NCBI RefSeq assembly: GCF_030704205.1
Contig: NZ_CP131913.1
Span: 930,001 to 994,000, forward strand
Source of the DNA: Halomonas alkalicola
GTDB lineage: Bacteria > Pseudomonadota > Gammaproteobacteria > Pseudomonadales > Halomonadaceae
Direction: 5' to 3'
Length of the DNA stretch: 64,000 nt
Part shown: positions 52,693 through 62,515 of the stretch, in pieces
Position numbering within the stretch: the stretch's first letter is position 1
Layout: each line of letters opens with the position of its first letter
The notes under the pieces: generated by a model
Told to the model about the DNA's origin: nothing
Seen by the model: only the letters and a program-made list of their open reading frames with translations
Databases searched by the model: none
Position numbers and translations under genes: made by a program

Positions 52693-54453
52693 ATGCCTGC
52701 CGCTCTTCCCTCGTCACTTCGCCCGCTCACCGCCCGCCTGGCCCCGCTGGCGCTGGCCATGCTGCTCGCCGGCTGCCAGACGCTGTCGGCCGTGGACGGG
52801 GCGGGCGAGCCGCTGGACGACCCGTTGGCCGGCGCTCCCCCCATCGAACGCGGCCTGGACGCCGAGGGGCTGGCCGGCCTGCTCACCGCGGAGCTCGCCG
52901 GCCAGCGCGGCGACTACCGCCGCGCCGCCCTGGGGTATCTGGAGGCCACCGAGCGCTACGCCGCCCCGGCCCTGGCCGAGCGCGCCGCCCTGGCCGCCAG
53001 CTTCAGCAGCGACCGCGAACTGCTGGCCCGGGCCGCCGACCGCTGGCAGGCGCTGGCCCCCGAGGCCGAGGCGCCCTCGCGGCTGCTCGCGGGGCTGGCG
53101 GTGCAGCGCGGCGACTGGCCCGATGCGCTGCGCCAGCGCCTGGCGCTGATCGAGCGTGGCAGCGAGAGCGACCTGACCGCCTTCGTCGAGGCGGCGCTTG
53201 GCGAGAACGCCGACCCGGCACCGCTGCTGGCGCTGCTCCGCCCCTGGCTGCCCCGCGCGCCACAGGGCGCAGCCCGCCAGGACGCGGAGCTTGCCACCGC
53301 GCTGCTGGAGGTCTCCAGCGGCGACACCGCCGCCGCCGAGCGCCGTCTGGAACGGCTGGGCCAGAGTGCGCCGGAGCTGCCGGCGCTGTGGCTGACCCGG
53401 GCGCGCCTGGCCCAGGAGCGCGGCGACCACCGCGGCGCCCGCGAGGCGGCGCGGCGGGGGCTGGCCATCTCACCGGACGATGCCCGCTTCATCCTGCTGC
53501 TGGCCCAGAGTGAGCTGCGCCTGGGCAACGTGGCCGCCGCCGAGGCGAGCACCGACGCCCTGCTGGAGGATCACCCCGGCAACGCGGAGCTGCGCCTGGC
53601 ACTGGCCCGCCTCTACCTCGAGGAGCGCGCCACCGAGGCCGCCCGCCGCCTGCTGCTGCCGCTGGTTGACGAACCCGACACTCCGCCCATGGCCTTCTAC
53701 CTGCTCGGCACCACCGCCGAGGCGGAGGGCGAGGTGGACAACGCCCTGCTCTACTACCGCCAGGTGGCACCGGGCCCCGAGTTCCTGGCGGCACGCCTGC
53801 GTGCCGCCGAGATGCTGATCGAGGATGACCGCCTGCTCGACGCCCGCGCCTTCCTGCGCATCGAGCGGCTGCGCCACGAGGTCCACTTCGCCGACCTGGT
53901 CAGCCTCGAGGTGGAGCTGCTGGGGCGCGAGGGGCTCGCCGACGAGGCCACCGCCCTGCTCGACCGCGAGCTCGACCGCCCCCCCAACGACGAGCAGCTG
54001 CTCTACCTGCGCGGCATGCGCGCCTGGGAGGCCGGCGACCCCGAGGGGATGGAGCGCGACCTGGGGCGCATCATCGAGCGCAACCCGGACAACGCCATGG
54101 CCCTCAACGCCCTGGGCTACACCCTGGCCGACATGAACGTGACCGAGCGCCTGGACGAGGCGCGCGAAATGATCGAACGGGCCCACGAGCTCGACCCCGG
54201 TAACCCCGCCATCAAGGATAGCCTGGGCTGGGTCTACTATCGCCTGGGCGACCCCGAGCGCGCCCTGCCCTGGCTCGAGCGCGCCTATGCCCAGATGCCG
54301 GACCAGGAGATCGCCGCCCACCTGATCGAGGTGCTGTGGGCCCTGGAGCGGCGCGCCGAGGCCCGCGCGCGCCTGGCCGAGGCCCTCGAGCGCTTCGACG
54401 AGCGCCCACTGGTCGATGACCTGCTGCGGCGCATCCCCGAACTGGCCCGCTGA
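52693..54453 (+). CDS. TPR-repeat outer-membrane lipoprotein
   Basis: A 586-aa protein with a lipoprotein signal (LLAGC, lipidated Cys28) and many tetratricopeptide repeats over residues 60-570. Clear TPR units are ALNALGYTLADMN and KDSLGWVYYRLGDPERALPWLERAY. It is divergent from hemA and upstream of lolB, a position where Pseudomonas has a similar TPR lipoprotein. Likely a protein-protein scaffold in the envelope. Exact function unknown. Confidence 0.9.
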   Translation: MPAALPSSLRPLTARLAPLALAMLLAGCQTLSAVDGAGEPLDDPLAGAPPIERGLDAEGLAGLLTAELAGQRGDYRRAALGYLEATERYAAPALAERAALAASFSSDRELLARAADRWQALAPEAEAPSRLLAGLAVQRGDWPDALRQRLALIERGSESDLTAFVEAALGENADPAPLLALLRPWLPRAPQGAARQDAELATALLEVSSGDTAAAERRLERLGQSAPELPALWLTRARLAQERGDHRGAREAARRGLAISPDDARFILLLAQSELRLGNVAAAEASTDALLEDHPGNAELRLALARLYLEERATEAARRLLLPLVDEPDTPPMAFYLLGTTAEAEGEVDNALLYYRQVAPGPEFLAARLRAAEMLIEDDRLLDARAFLRIERLRHEVHFADLVSLEVELLGREGLADEATALLDRELDRPPNDEQLLYLRGMRAWEAGDPEGMERDLGRIIERNPDNAMALNALGYTLADMNVTERLDEAREMIERAHELDPGNPAIKDSLGWVYYRLGDPERALPWLERAYAQMPDQEIAAHLIEVLWALERRAEARARLAEALERFDERPLVDDLLRRIPELAR

Positions 54454-54490
54454 AGGCCCGACTCTCACCGACTACCGCCACGAGACACCC

Positions 54491-55108
54491 ATGACGCCAC
54501 GCTCCCTGACGACGCTGCTGATTCCCCTGCTCGCCCTGCTGCTGCTGGCCGGCTGTGCCGGGCGCACGCCAGCCCCGGATGGCGAGCGCGCCGCCGGCCA
54601 GTGGCAGTCCCAGGCCGAGCGCACCGAGGCCCTGGACACCTGGATCCTGGTGGCACGCGTCGGACTGCGCACCTCCCAGGACGGCACCAGCGCCAACCTC
54701 GACTGGAGCCAGCACCCCCACTACTACCGGATGCTGCTCAGCGGACCCTTCGGCAGCGGGCGCAGCACCCTCGAGGGCCGCGAGGGGCGCTTCTCGCTGA
54801 CCACCTCCGAGGGCCGCTTCGAGGCCGAGACCCCCGAGGCGCTGATGGAGGAGCAGCTCGGCTGGTCGCTGCCGATGGGCGCGCTGCAGGACTGGGTTCG
54901 CGGCCTGCCCGGCTCGCAGAGCGACTACCACCTGGAAGAGGATGAGCTCGGCTTCCCCCAGCGGCTCGAGCAGGATGGCTGGCAGATCGAGTACCGCGAC
55001 TGGACCCTGGCCGAGGAGCTCTGGCTGCCGCGCCGGCTGGTGATGAACTACGGCGACCTGCGCGTCACTCTGGTGGTCACCGACTGGCGCCCGGTCGTCG
55101 ATGAGTAG
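54491..55108 (+). CDS. lolB: Outer-membrane lipoprotein LolB
   Basis: Receives lipoproteins from LolA and inserts them into the outer membrane; it is itself a lipoprotein. The signal peptide ends with LLLAGC (Cys22). The 205-aa product has a LolB beta-barrel with YRDWTLAEELWLPRRLVM near the C terminus. The start is ATG 54491. Its last codons form the first unit of a 12-bp triple repeat that runs into ispE. Confidence 0.93.
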   Translation: MTPRSLTTLLIPLLALLLLAGCAGRTPAPDGERAAGQWQSQAERTEALDTWILVARVGLRTSQDGTSANLDWSQHPHYYRMLLSGPFGSGRSTLEGREGRFSLTTSEGRFEAETPEALMEEQLGWSLPMGALQDWVRGLPGSQSDYHLEEDELGFPQRLEQDGWQIEYRDWTLAEELWLPRRLVMNYGDLRVTLVVTDWRPVVDE

Positions 55109-55132
55109 GTCGATGAGCAGGTTGATGAACAA
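55097..55132. repeat. 12-bp triple tandem repeat at the lolB/ispE junction
   Basis: Three successive units GTCGATGAGTAG, GTCGATGAGCAG and GTTGATGAACAA. The first includes the lolB stop. Each contains an in-frame ATG for ispE (55101, 55113, 55125), so the duplication has produced three alternative starts. Confidence 0.9.
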
Positions 55133-56027
55133 GCCCCTTGTCCTGCCGGCCCCGGCCAAGCTCAACCGCCTGCTGCATATCCTCGGACGCCGCCCGGACG
55201 GCTACCACGAGCTGCAGACGCTGTTCCAGTTCCTCGACCACGGCGACACCCTGCGCTTCCACCTTCGCGAGGATGGCGAGATCCGCCTGACCCCGGAGAT
55301 TCCCGGGGTGCCCGCCGAGGAGAACCTGATCGTGCGCGCCGCCCGAGCGCTGCAGGCAGAGAGCGGCTGCCGGCTGGGCGCCGAGATCCACCTCGAGAAG
55401 CGCCTGCCCCTGGGCGGCGGGCTGGGCGGCGGCAGCAGCGATGCCGCCACCGCCCTGCTCGGCCTCAATGCCCTGTGGCAGCTGGGGCTGACCCTGGACC
55501 GCCTGGCCGAGCTGGGGCTCACCCTGGGCGCCGACGTGCCGGTGTTCGTGCGCGGCCACGCCGCCTGGGGAGAGGGGGTCGGCGAGCGTCTCACCCCCGT
55601 CGAGCTCGACACCCCATGGTTCGTGGTGGTGCATCCCGGCGTGGCGGTCTCCACCCCGGCGGTGTTCGGGGCCCCCGAATTGACACGCAACACCCCCCCG
55701 ATTACCATGGCGCGCGCACTTCAGGGGGGTGCGTCGAGCTGGCGCAACGACTGCGAGGCCACGGTCAGGGCCCTCTATCCGCCCGTGGCGGAGGCGCTCG
55801 ACTGGCTATCGGCACGAGCACCGGCCCTGCTGACCGGCACCGGCGCCTGCATCTTCGCCCGTCTGGCCAGCGAGGCCGAGGCCGACCGGCTGCTGGCCGA
55901 GATCGCCGGACGCTGGCCGACCTTCAAGGCCCGCGGGCTGAACCGCTCCCCTCTCCATGATGTTCTGGACCACGATGTTCTGGACGACGACGTCCTGGGC
56001 CATGACGCTGTGGAACTCGACTCCTGA
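55125..56027 (+). CDS. ispE: 4-diphosphocytidyl-2-C-methyl-D-erythritol kinase
   Basis: GHMP kinase of the MEP isoprenoid pathway (about 300 aa). The N terminus [21 protein letters not shown] and the ATP-binding [17 protein letters not shown] are diagnostic. The start 55125 ([14 protein letters not shown]) gives the usual family length. In-frame ATGs at 55101 and 55113 are equally possible and would overlap lolB. The extreme C terminus carries an unusual [20 protein letters not shown] tail from 15-bp repeats after [11 protein letters not shown], beyond the normal end of the family. Confidence 0.94.
   Translation: MNKPLVLPAPAKLNRLLHILGRRPDGYHELQTLFQFLDHGDTLRFHLREDGEIRLTPEIPGVPAEENLIVRAARALQAESGCRLGAEIHLEKRLPLGGGLGGGSSDAATALLGLNALWQLGLTLDRLAELGLTLGADVPVFVRGHAAWGEGVGERLTPVELDTPWFVVVHPGVAVSTPAVFGAPELTRNTPPITMARALQGGASSWRNDCEATVRALYPPVAEALDWLSARAPALLTGTGACIFARLASEAEADRLLAEIAGRWPTFKARGLNRSPLHDVLDHDVLDDDVLGHDAVELDS
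55956..56015. repeat. 15-bp tandem repeats encoding the IspE tail
   Basis: Four 15-bp units beginning CATGATGTTCTGGAC, CACGATGTTCTGGAC, GACGACGTCCTGGGC and CATGACGCTGTGGAA, increasingly diverged. They keep the ispE frame and encode an acidic (H/D)DVL(D/G) repeat just before the stop. Confidence 0.9.
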
Positions 56028-56055
56028 TGACCCAACCCTGCATAGGTGGCTGCGC

Positions 56056-56997
56056 GTGTCAAAATTGATGGTTTTCGCCGGGAACGCCAATCCCGAACTC
56101 GCCCGGAAGATCGCCGAGAGTCTGGACACCCGCATGGGCAACGCCACGGTCGGTCAGTTCAGCGACGGCGAGATCGCGGTCGAGATCAACGAGAACGTGC
56201 GCGGCAAGGACGTCTTCGTCCTCCAGTCCACCTGTGCACCGACCAATGACAACCTGATGGAGCTGGTGCTGATGGTGGACGCCCTGCGTCGCGCCTCGGC
56301 CCACCGCATCACTGCGGTCGTGCCCTACTTCGGCTACGCCCGTCAGGATCGTCGCGTGCGCTCCGCCCGCGTGCCCATCTCCGCCAAGATCGTCGCCGAC
56401 ATGCTGGTCAAGGCCGGCGTCGACCGGGTGATGACCATGGACCTGCACGCCGACCAGATCCAGGGCTTCTTCGACGTGCCGGTGGACAACGTCTACGGCT
56501 CGCCGATCCTGCTCGACGATATCGAGCGCCAGAACTACGAGAACCTGGTGGTGGTCTCCCCCGACGTGGGCGGCGTGGTCCGCGCACGCGCCATCGCCAA
56601 GCAGCTCAACGCCGATCTCGCCATCATCGACAAGCGTCGCCCCTCCGCCAACCAGGCCCAGGTGATGCACATCATCGGCGAGATCGAGGGGCGCAACTGC
56701 GTGGTGGTCGACGACATGATCGACACCGCCGGCACCCTGTGCAAGGCCGGCGAGGCCCTCAAGGACCACGGCGCCCAGCGCGTGGTGGCCTACGCCACTC
56801 ACCCCATCCTCTCGGGGCCTGCGGTCGACAACATCGTCGGCTCGGTGCTCGACGAGGTGGTGGTCACCGATACCATTCCGCTCTCCGACAACGCACGCCG
56901 CTGTGGCCATATCCGCCAGCTCAGCGTGGCCGGGCTGATCGCCGAGGCGATCCGTCGGGTGAGCAACGAGGAATCCGTCAGCGCCATGTTCCACTGA
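56056..56997 (+). CDS. prs: Ribose-phosphate pyrophosphokinase
   Basis: Makes PRPP from ribose 5-phosphate and ATP for nucleotide, His and Trp synthesis. The 313-aa protein starts at GTG 56056 ([16 protein letters not shown]) with AGGTGG six bases upstream. The frame is open further up, over ispE, but without similarity. The flexible loop region [14 protein letters not shown] and the PRPP-binding [14 protein letters not shown] are clear. It follows ispE as in E. coli and Pseudomonas. Confidence 0.98.
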   Translation: MSKLMVFAGNANPELARKIAESLDTRMGNATVGQFSDGEIAVEINENVRGKDVFVLQSTCAPTNDNLMELVLMVDALRRASAHRITAVVPYFGYARQDRRVRSARVPISAKIVADMLVKAGVDRVMTMDLHADQIQGFFDVPVDNVYGSPILLDDIERQNYENLVVVSPDVGGVVRARAIAKQLNADLAIIDKRRPSANQAQVMHIIGEIEGRNCVVVDDMIDTAGTLCKAGEALKDHGAQRVVAYATHPILSGPAVDNIVGSVLDEVVVTDTIPLSDNARRCGHIRQLSVAGLIAEAIRRVSNEESVSAMFH

Positions 56998-57105
56998 GGC
57001 ACGCCTCGGGAACCGCGTCGGAAAGCGCCCTGCGGGGCAACTGGAAGCGTCACGGTCAGGTCGCGGGCCGTGGCGCCTTCCTTACTTCACTGAAGAGGCA
57101 ATACC

Positions 57106-57741
57106 ATGTCTGATTTTACCCTTAACGCCAGCGTTCGTAACGACCTGGGGAAAGGTGCGAGCCGCCGCCTGCGTCGTGCGAACCTCCAGGTGCCGGCCAT
57201 CGTCTACGGTGGTGAGAAGGCGCCCCAGCCGATCTCCGTCGAGAAGTCCGCGTTCTACAAGGCCGCCGAGAGCGAGTCCTTCTTCTCCTCCGTGATCAAC
57301 CTGGTCATCGACGGCAAGAGCGAGCAGGTCGTGGTGCGTGACATGCAGCGTCACCCCTTCAAGCCGCTGATCACCCACGCCGACTTCCTGCGCGTGGACG
57401 CCACCCACGAGATCACCATCAACGTGCCGCTGCACGTGGTGGGCGAAGAGAAGTCCAAGGCCATCAAGGACAACGGCGGCGAGCTGCACGTGCTGGCCAA
57501 CGAAGTCCAGATCAGCTGCCTGCCGAAGGACCTGCCGGACTTCCTGGAAGTGAACATCGCCGACGTCGAGCTGGGCTCCACCCTGCACCTGACCGACCTG
57601 GTCCTGCCGGCCGGCGTGACCCTGGTCGAGCTGACCCACGGCGAAGACCACAACCAGGCGATCCTCAGCATCACCAAGGCCAAGGTCCGCGGTGGCGAGG
57701 AAGCCGGTGAAGGCGAGGAAGGCGAGCAGGGCGAGGAGTAA
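57106..57741 (+). CDS. rplY: 50S ribosomal protein L25 (CTC form)
   Basis: The long form (211 aa) of L25, binding 5S rRNA. An N-terminal L25 domain (about 1-95; [22 protein letters not shown]) is followed by the TL5/CTC C-terminal domain and a very acidic tail ([14 protein letters not shown]). It is 108 bases after prs and followed by two hairpins before pth. Confidence 0.97.
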   Translation: MSDFTLNASVRNDLGKGASRRLRRANLQVPAIVYGGEKAPQPISVEKSAFYKAAESESFFSSVINLVIDGKSEQVVVRDMQRHPFKPLITHADFLRVDATHEITINVPLHVVGEEKSKAIKDNGGELHVLANEVQISCLPKDLPDFLEVNIADVELGSTLHLTDLVLPAGVTLVELTHGEDHNQAILSITKAKVRGGEEAGEGEEGEQGEE

Positions 57742-57766
57742 TCCTCACCGCTCCATCCGACCGCCC

Positions 57767-57791
57767 GGGGCCGTGCCAGGCACGGCCCCTT
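57767..57791 (+). terminator. First hairpin after rplY
   Basis: GGGGCCGTG and CACGGCCCC form a 9-bp stem with a 5-base loop followed by only two Ts. It is 25 bases after the rplY stop and may protect the 3' end rather than terminate fully. Confidence 0.5.
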
Positions 57792-57800
57792 CCGGTTACG

Positions 57801-57829
57801 ATCAAGCGCCCCGGCGCTTGATTTTTTTT
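57801..57829 (+). terminator. Rho-independent terminator abutting the pth ribosome binding site
   Basis: ATCAAGCGCC and GGCGCTTGAT pair perfectly with a two-base nominal loop and are followed by eight Ts (57822-57829). The pth GGAGG begins at 57830. This is a textbook intrinsic terminator for rplY. Confidence 0.85.
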
Positions 57830-57840
57830 GGAGGCAACCC

Positions 57841-58428
57841 ATGAGTCAGGTCAGAGCGATCATCGGGCTGGGCAACCCCGGCGCCGACTATGAGGCCACC
57901 CGCCACAATGCCGGCGCCTGGCTGGTGGAGGCGGTGGCCCGCCGCGCAGGGGCCGAGCTGCGCCCCGACCGCAAGTTCCTCGGGCTTCATGCCCGGGTGC
58001 AGTTCGAGGGCCACGACCTCCACCTGCTCAACCCGACGACCTTCATGAACCGCAGCGGTGGCGCCGTGGCGGCCCTCTGCCAGTTCTACAAGATCGCCCC
58101 GGACGAGCTGCTGGTGGCCCACGACGAGCTGGACATCCCCCCCGGCACCGCCCGCTACAAGACCGGCGGCGGCCACGGCGGCCACAACGGGCTGCGCGAC
58201 ATCATCAGCGCCCTGGGCAACGAGCGCGGCTTCCACCGCCTGCGCATCGGCATCGGCCACCCGGGCGATGCGAAACAGGTGACCCACTTCGTGCTGGGGC
58301 GCCCCGGCAAGGCCGAGCATGGCGCCATCGAGGCCGCCATCGACGAGTGCCTGGCCACCCTGCCCCAGGCCCTCGCCGGCGACTGGGTCAAGGCCATGAA
58401 CCGGCTGCACAGTTTCAAGAGCGCCTAA
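57841..58428 (+). CDS. pth: Peptidyl-tRNA hydrolase
   Basis: Recycles peptidyl-tRNAs by cleaving the ester bond. The 195-aa protein has the N-terminal IIGLGNPGADYEATRHNAG with catalytic His22, plus the FMNRSGGAV and GGHGGHNGLRDI motifs. Its ribosome binding site (GGAGG) lies immediately after the U-tract of a strong terminator. Transcription must therefore come from read-through or from a promoter hidden in that sequence. Confidence 0.97.
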   Translation: MSQVRAIIGLGNPGADYEATRHNAGAWLVEAVARRAGAELRPDRKFLGLHARVQFEGHDLHLLNPTTFMNRSGGAVAALCQFYKIAPDELLVAHDELDIPPGTARYKTGGGHGGHNGLRDIISALGNERGFHRLRIGIGHPGDAKQVTHFVLGRPGKAEHGAIEAAIDECLATLPQALAGDWVKAMNRLHSFKSA

Positions 58429-58502
58429 CGTTTCAAACGCGCTTCGCCCGCGTAGAATAGACGCCACCTTCCAATCGCGAACACGCTTTCCAGGACGATC
58501 CC

Positions 58503-59594
58503 ATGGGTTTCAACTGCGGTATCGTCGGCCTGCCCAACGTCGGCAAGTCGACCCTCTTCAACGCCCTCACCAAGTCCGGCATCGACGCCGAGAACTTCCC
58601 CTTCTGCACCATCGAGCCCAACGTCGGCATCGTGCCGATGCCCGACCCGCGCCTCGACCGGCTCGCCGAGATCGTCAAGCCGCAGAAGGTGCTGCCCACC
58701 ACCATGGAGTTCGTCGACATCGCCGGGCTGGTGGCGGGTGCCTCCAAGGGCGAGGGCCTCGGCAACAAGTTCCTGGCCAACATCCGCGAGACCCAGGCCA
58801 TCGCCCACGTGGTGCGCTGCTTCGACAACGACAACGTCATCCATGTCGCCAACCAGGTGGACCCGCGGGCGGACATCGAGATCATCAACATGGAGCTGGC
58901 GCTGGCCGACCTCGACACCGTGGAGCGCGCCATCCAGCGCCTGGTGCGAGTGGCCAAGGGCGGCGACAAGGAGGCCATCGCCACCAAGGCGATCCTCGAG
59001 CGCATCCAGCCCCACCTGGCCGAGGGCATGCCGCTGCGCAGCTTCGGCCTCGACGAGGACGAGAAGAAGCAGCTCAAGGGCTTCGGCTTCCTGACCCTGA
59101 AGCCCACCATGTACATCGCCAACGTCAACGAGGACGGCTTCGAGGCCAACCCCTATCTCGACGTGGTGCGCGAGATCGCCGAGGCCGAGGGCGCCGTGGT
59201 GGTGCCGGTGTGCAACCAGCTCGAGGCGGAGATCGCCGAGCTCGATGACGAGGAGCGCGCCATGTTCCTCGACGAGATGGGCATGGAGGAGCCGGGCCTC
59301 GACCGAGTGATCCGCGCCGGCTACGCCCTGCTCGGCCTGCAGACCTACTTCACCGCCGGGGTGAAGGAGGTACGCGCCTGGACCGTCAAGGTGGGCGCCA
59401 CCGCCCCCGAGGCCGCCGGCGTGATCCACACCGACTTCCAGAAGGGCTTCATCCGCGCCGAGGTCATCGCCTACGACGACTTCGTGAGCCTCGGCGGCGA
59501 GCAGGGCGCCAAGGACGCCGGCAAGTGGCGCCTGGAAGGCAAGGAGTACATCGTCCAGGACGGCGACGTGATCCACTTCCGCTTCAATGTATAG
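58503..59594 (+). CDS. ychF: Redox-regulated ATPase YchF
   Basis: An Obg-family P-loop protein (363 aa) that prefers ATP. G1 is GLPNVGKS (residues 9-16), switch region [20 protein letters not shown] and a C-terminal TGS domain (about 278-360). It associates with ribosomes and responds to oxidative stress in relatives. It follows pth by 74 bases, the standard order. Confidence 0.98.
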   Translation: MGFNCGIVGLPNVGKSTLFNALTKSGIDAENFPFCTIEPNVGIVPMPDPRLDRLAEIVKPQKVLPTTMEFVDIAGLVAGASKGEGLGNKFLANIRETQAIAHVVRCFDNDNVIHVANQVDPRADIEIINMELALADLDTVERAIQRLVRVAKGGDKEAIATKAILERIQPHLAEGMPLRSFGLDEDEKKQLKGFGFLTLKPTMYIANVNEDGFEANPYLDVVREIAEAEGAVVVPVCNQLEAEIAELDDEERAMFLDEMGMEEPGLDRVIRAGYALLGLQTYFTAGVKEVRAWTVKVGATAPEAAGVIHTDFQKGFIRAEVIAYDDFVSLGGEQGAKDAGKWRLEGKEYIVQDGDVIHFRFNV

Positions 59595-59621
59595 GCCCGC
59601 GGTCTAGGTCCGCGGTTCCTC

Positions 59622-59649
59622 CTGAGCGCTCGCCCCGGCGAGCGCTCAG
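59622..59649 (+). terminator. Hairpin after ychF
   Basis: CTGAGCGCTCGCC and GGCGAGCGCTCAG form a 13-bp inverted repeat with only two bases between the arms, 27 bases after the ychF stop. There is no U-run, so its strength as a terminator is uncertain. Confidence 0.5.
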
Positions 59650-59753
59650 CGTTGAGCCGGCGTGATACCCGAGCGGCCGTTGCCGGTCACATTCCTGCCG
59701 CGGGGTGCCACAATGAGAGGACCTCACAGGCCCCGACGACGAGGAGAGAGGCT

Positions 59754-60155
59754 ATGCGAACCAAGATCGAGAAGAGCGAGGCCGAGTGGCGCCAGCAGCT
59801 GACGCCCGAGCAGTACCGGGTCACCCGCCAGCAGGGCACCGAGCCGCCCTTCAGCGGTGACTACCGGGTCAGCGACGAGCACGGCATCTACCACTGCGTC
59901 TGCTGCAATGCCCCGCTGTTCGAGAACGAGCACAAGTTCGACGCCGGCTGCGGCTGGCCGAGCTTCGACAGGCCGCTCGGCCAGCATAGCCTCGAGGAGC
60001 GCCAGGACACCTCCCACGGCATGCTGCGCACCGAGGTGACCTGCGCCCACTGCGATGCCCACCTGGGCCATGTGTTTCCCGACGGCCCGCCGGACACCAC
60101 CGGCCTGCGCTACTGCATCAACTCGGTGGCCATCGACTTCCACGCCGGGGAGTAG
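59754..60155 (+). CDS. msrB: Peptide-methionine (R)-S-oxide reductase MsrB
   Basis: Repairs methionine-R-sulfoxide. The 133-aa protein has the catalytic Cys121 (GLRYCINS) and four zinc cysteines (Cys48/Cys51 and Cys97/Cys100). Further family motifs are GCGWPSF and [13 protein letters not shown] 59754 is preceded by GAGGAGAG. It stands as a single gene between ychF and the GTPase. Confidence 0.96.
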   Translation: MRTKIEKSEAEWRQQLTPEQYRVTRQQGTEPPFSGDYRVSDEHGIYHCVCCNAPLFENEHKFDAGCGWPSFDRPLGQHSLEERQDTSHGMLRTEVTCAHCDAHLGHVFPDGPPDTTGLRYCINSVAIDFHAGE

Positions 60156-60249
60156 CGCCCCGGCGAGTCGCCGACCACCTCATCCTGCCGCGGCCGCCCA
60201 TCTGGTAAGATGGGCGGCCGTTCTTTTGGCTGACCCAAGTGAGGCCCCC

Positions 60250-61218
60250 ATGCTCGGCTGGTACCCGGGACACATGCACAAGGCAAGGCGCCAGATCACC
60301 GAGGCGCTGCCGGAGATCGACGTGGTGATCGAGGTCCTCGACGCCCGCCTGCCCTACTCCAGCGCCAACCCCATGCTCGCCCAGCTGACCCGTCACAAGC
60401 CGGTGCTGAAGCTGCTGTCGCGGGCCGACCTGGCCGACCCGGCGCGCACCAAGGAGTGGGTCGCCTACTTCGACGCCCAGCCCGACATGCGCGCGCTCGC
60501 CGTCACCACCACCAACGCCCGGGAGCTCAAGCGCATCCCCAAGCTCTGCCACGAGCTGGCAGGACAGGTGCGTGCCGACCGCGACGTGCGGGTGATGGTG
60601 ATGGGCATTCCCAATGTCGGCAAGTCGACCCTGATCAACGGCCTGGCCGGCAGGAGCATCGCCAAGACCGGCAACGAGCCCGCGGTCACCAAGCGCCAGC
60701 AGAAGGTGCGCATCGGCGGGCGCGTCGCCATCATCGACACCCCCGGGGTGCTGTGGCCCAAGATCGAGGACCAGGCCAGCGCCTATCGGCTGGCCGCCAG
60801 CGGCGCCATCCGCGATACCGCCATCGACTATGTCGACGTGGCGGTGGTCACCGCCGCCGAACTGGCGCGCCGCTACCCCGAGGCGCTCACCGCGCGCTAC
60901 AGGCTCAAGGCGCTGCCGGCCTACACGGCCAACCCCGAGACCGAGCGGGTCGAGGCCGACGGCCCGGTGCGCGTGGACCTGCTGGCGCTGGCCGGCTTCG
61001 ATGGCCACGCCATCCTGACCGAGATCGCCAGCCGCCGCGGCGGCCTGCGCCCCGGCGGCGAGGTGGACCTGCACCGCGGCGCCGAGGTGCTGCTCCACGA
61101 GCTGCGCGACGGCAAGCTCGGCCGCCTTACCCTGGAGACCCCGGCGGATATTCCCCCCGAGCCCGTGGAAGAACCGGCCTGCGCCGAGGATGACGCCGGC
61201 CCCGACCACACCGCATAA
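60250..61218 (+). CDS. ylqF: YlqF/RbgA-type circularly permuted ribosome-assembly GTPase
   Basis: A 322-aa GTPase whose motifs are in permuted order: G4-like KLLSRADLAD first, then G1 GIPNVGKST and G3 IIDTPGVLWP. The N terminus WYPGHMHKARRQI is the YlqF/RbgA signature. In Bacillus RbgA is needed for late 50S assembly. The role in gammaproteobacteria is less clear. It starts at ATG 60250 and is followed by alaA after 42 bases. Confidence 0.92.
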   Translation: MLGWYPGHMHKARRQITEALPEIDVVIEVLDARLPYSSANPMLAQLTRHKPVLKLLSRADLADPARTKEWVAYFDAQPDMRALAVTTTNARELKRIPKLCHELAGQVRADRDVRVMVMGIPNVGKSTLINGLAGRSIAKTGNEPAVTKRQQKVRIGGRVAIIDTPGVLWPKIEDQASAYRLAASGAIRDTAIDYVDVAVVTAAELARRYPEALTARYRLKALPAYTANPETERVEADGPVRVDLLALAGFDGHAILTEIASRRGGLRPGGEVDLHRGAEVLLHELRDGKLGRLTLETPADIPPEPVEEPACAEDDAGPDHTA

Positions 61219-61260
61219 TCCCCTTTCGCCCGCCGCCCTGGACACTGGACACCGAACGAC

Positions 61261-62490
61261 ATGGACACCACCCCGATCCGGAAATCGCACAAGCTGCACA
61301 ACGTCTGCTATGACATCCGCGGCCCGGTGCTCGACCACGCCAAGCGGCTGGAAGAGGAAGGCCAGCGCATCCTCAAGCTCAACATCGGCAACCCCGCCCC
61401 GTTCGGCTTCGAGGCGCCGGAGGAGATCCTCCAGGACGTGATGCGCAACCTGCCCACCGCCCAGGGCTACTGCGACTCCAAGGGGCTCTACTCGGCGCGC
61501 AAGGCGATCATGCAGGAGTGCCAGCGCAAGAACATACCCAATGTCGGCATCGAGGACATCTACATCGGCAACGGCGTCTCCGAGCTGATCGTGATGGCCA
61601 TGCAGGCGCTGCTCAACGACGGCGACGAGGTGCTGATCCCGGCGCCGGACTACCCGCTGTGGACCGCCGCCGCCAACCTCTCCGGAGGGCGCGCTGTGCA
61701 CTACCTGTGCGACGAGCAGGCCGACTGGGCGCCGGATCTCGACGATATCCGCAGCAAGGTGACCAGCCACACCCGGGCCATCGTGATCATCAACCCCAAC
61801 AACCCCACCGGCGCCGTCTATCCGCCCGAGGTGGTGCGCGAGCTGCTGGAGATCGCCCGTCAGCACGACCTGGTGGTCTTCTCCGACGAGATCTACGACA
61901 AGATCCTCTACGACGGCGTCGAGCACGTCTCCACCGGCGCCCTGGCCGGCGAGGATCAGCTGGTGGTGACCATGAACGGGCTCTCCAAGAGCTACCGCTG
62001 CGCCGGCTTCCGCTCCGGCTGGATGATCCTCTCCGGCAACCTCGCCAAGCAGCGCGCCGCCGACTTCATCCGGGGGCTGACCATGCTCGCCTCCATGCGC
62101 CTGTGTGCCAACGTGCCGGCCCAGCACGCCATCCAGACGGCGCTGGGCGGCTACCAGTCGATCAACGACCTGATCCTGCCCGGCGGGCGCCTGCTGGCCC
62201 AGCGTGACATCACCCATGAGCGGCTCAACGCCATCCCCGGGGTGAGCTGCGTCAAGCCCAAGGGGGCGCTCTACGCCTTCCCGCGGCTCGACCCCAAGGT
62301 CTACAACATCCGCGACGACCAGCAGCTGGTGCTCGACCTGCTGCTGCAGGAGAAGATCCTGCTGGTCCAGGGCACCGCCTTCAACTGGCCGGAGCCGGAC
62401 CACGTGCGCATCGTCACCCTGCCTTGGGCCGACCAGCTCGGCGACGCCCTGGAGCGCTTCGAGCGCTTCCTGTCGCGCTATCGCCAGTAG
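61261..62490 (+). CDS. alaA: Alanine transaminase AlaA
   Basis: PLP-dependent class I aminotransferase (409 aa) forming alanine from pyruvate and glutamate. The PLP Lys243 is in MNGLSKSYRCAGFRSGW. IINPNNPTGAVYPPE and FSDEIYDKILYDG are also typical of AlaA/YfbQ. The N-terminal KSHKLHNVCYDIRGPVL is a good family marker. In several gammaproteobacteria alaA is followed by htpX, as here. Confidence 0.95.
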   Translation: MDTTPIRKSHKLHNVCYDIRGPVLDHAKRLEEEGQRILKLNIGNPAPFGFEAPEEILQDVMRNLPTAQGYCDSKGLYSARKAIMQECQRKNIPNVGIEDIYIGNGVSELIVMAMQALLNDGDEVLIPAPDYPLWTAAANLSGGRAVHYLCDEQADWAPDLDDIRSKVTSHTRAIVIINPNNPTGAVYPPEVVRELLEIARQHDLVVFSDEIYDKILYDGVEHVSTGALAGEDQLVVTMNGLSKSYRCAGFRSGWMILSGNLAKQRAADFIRGLTMLASMRLCANVPAQHAIQTALGGYQSINDLILPGGRLLAQRDITHERLNAIPGVSCVKPKGALYAFPRLDPKVYNIRDDQQLVLDLLLQEKILLVQGTAFNWPEPDHVRIVTLPWADQLGDALERFERFLSRYRQ

Positions 62491-62515
62491 TGGCGCAGGC
62501 CCGGCGCCCGCGGCG

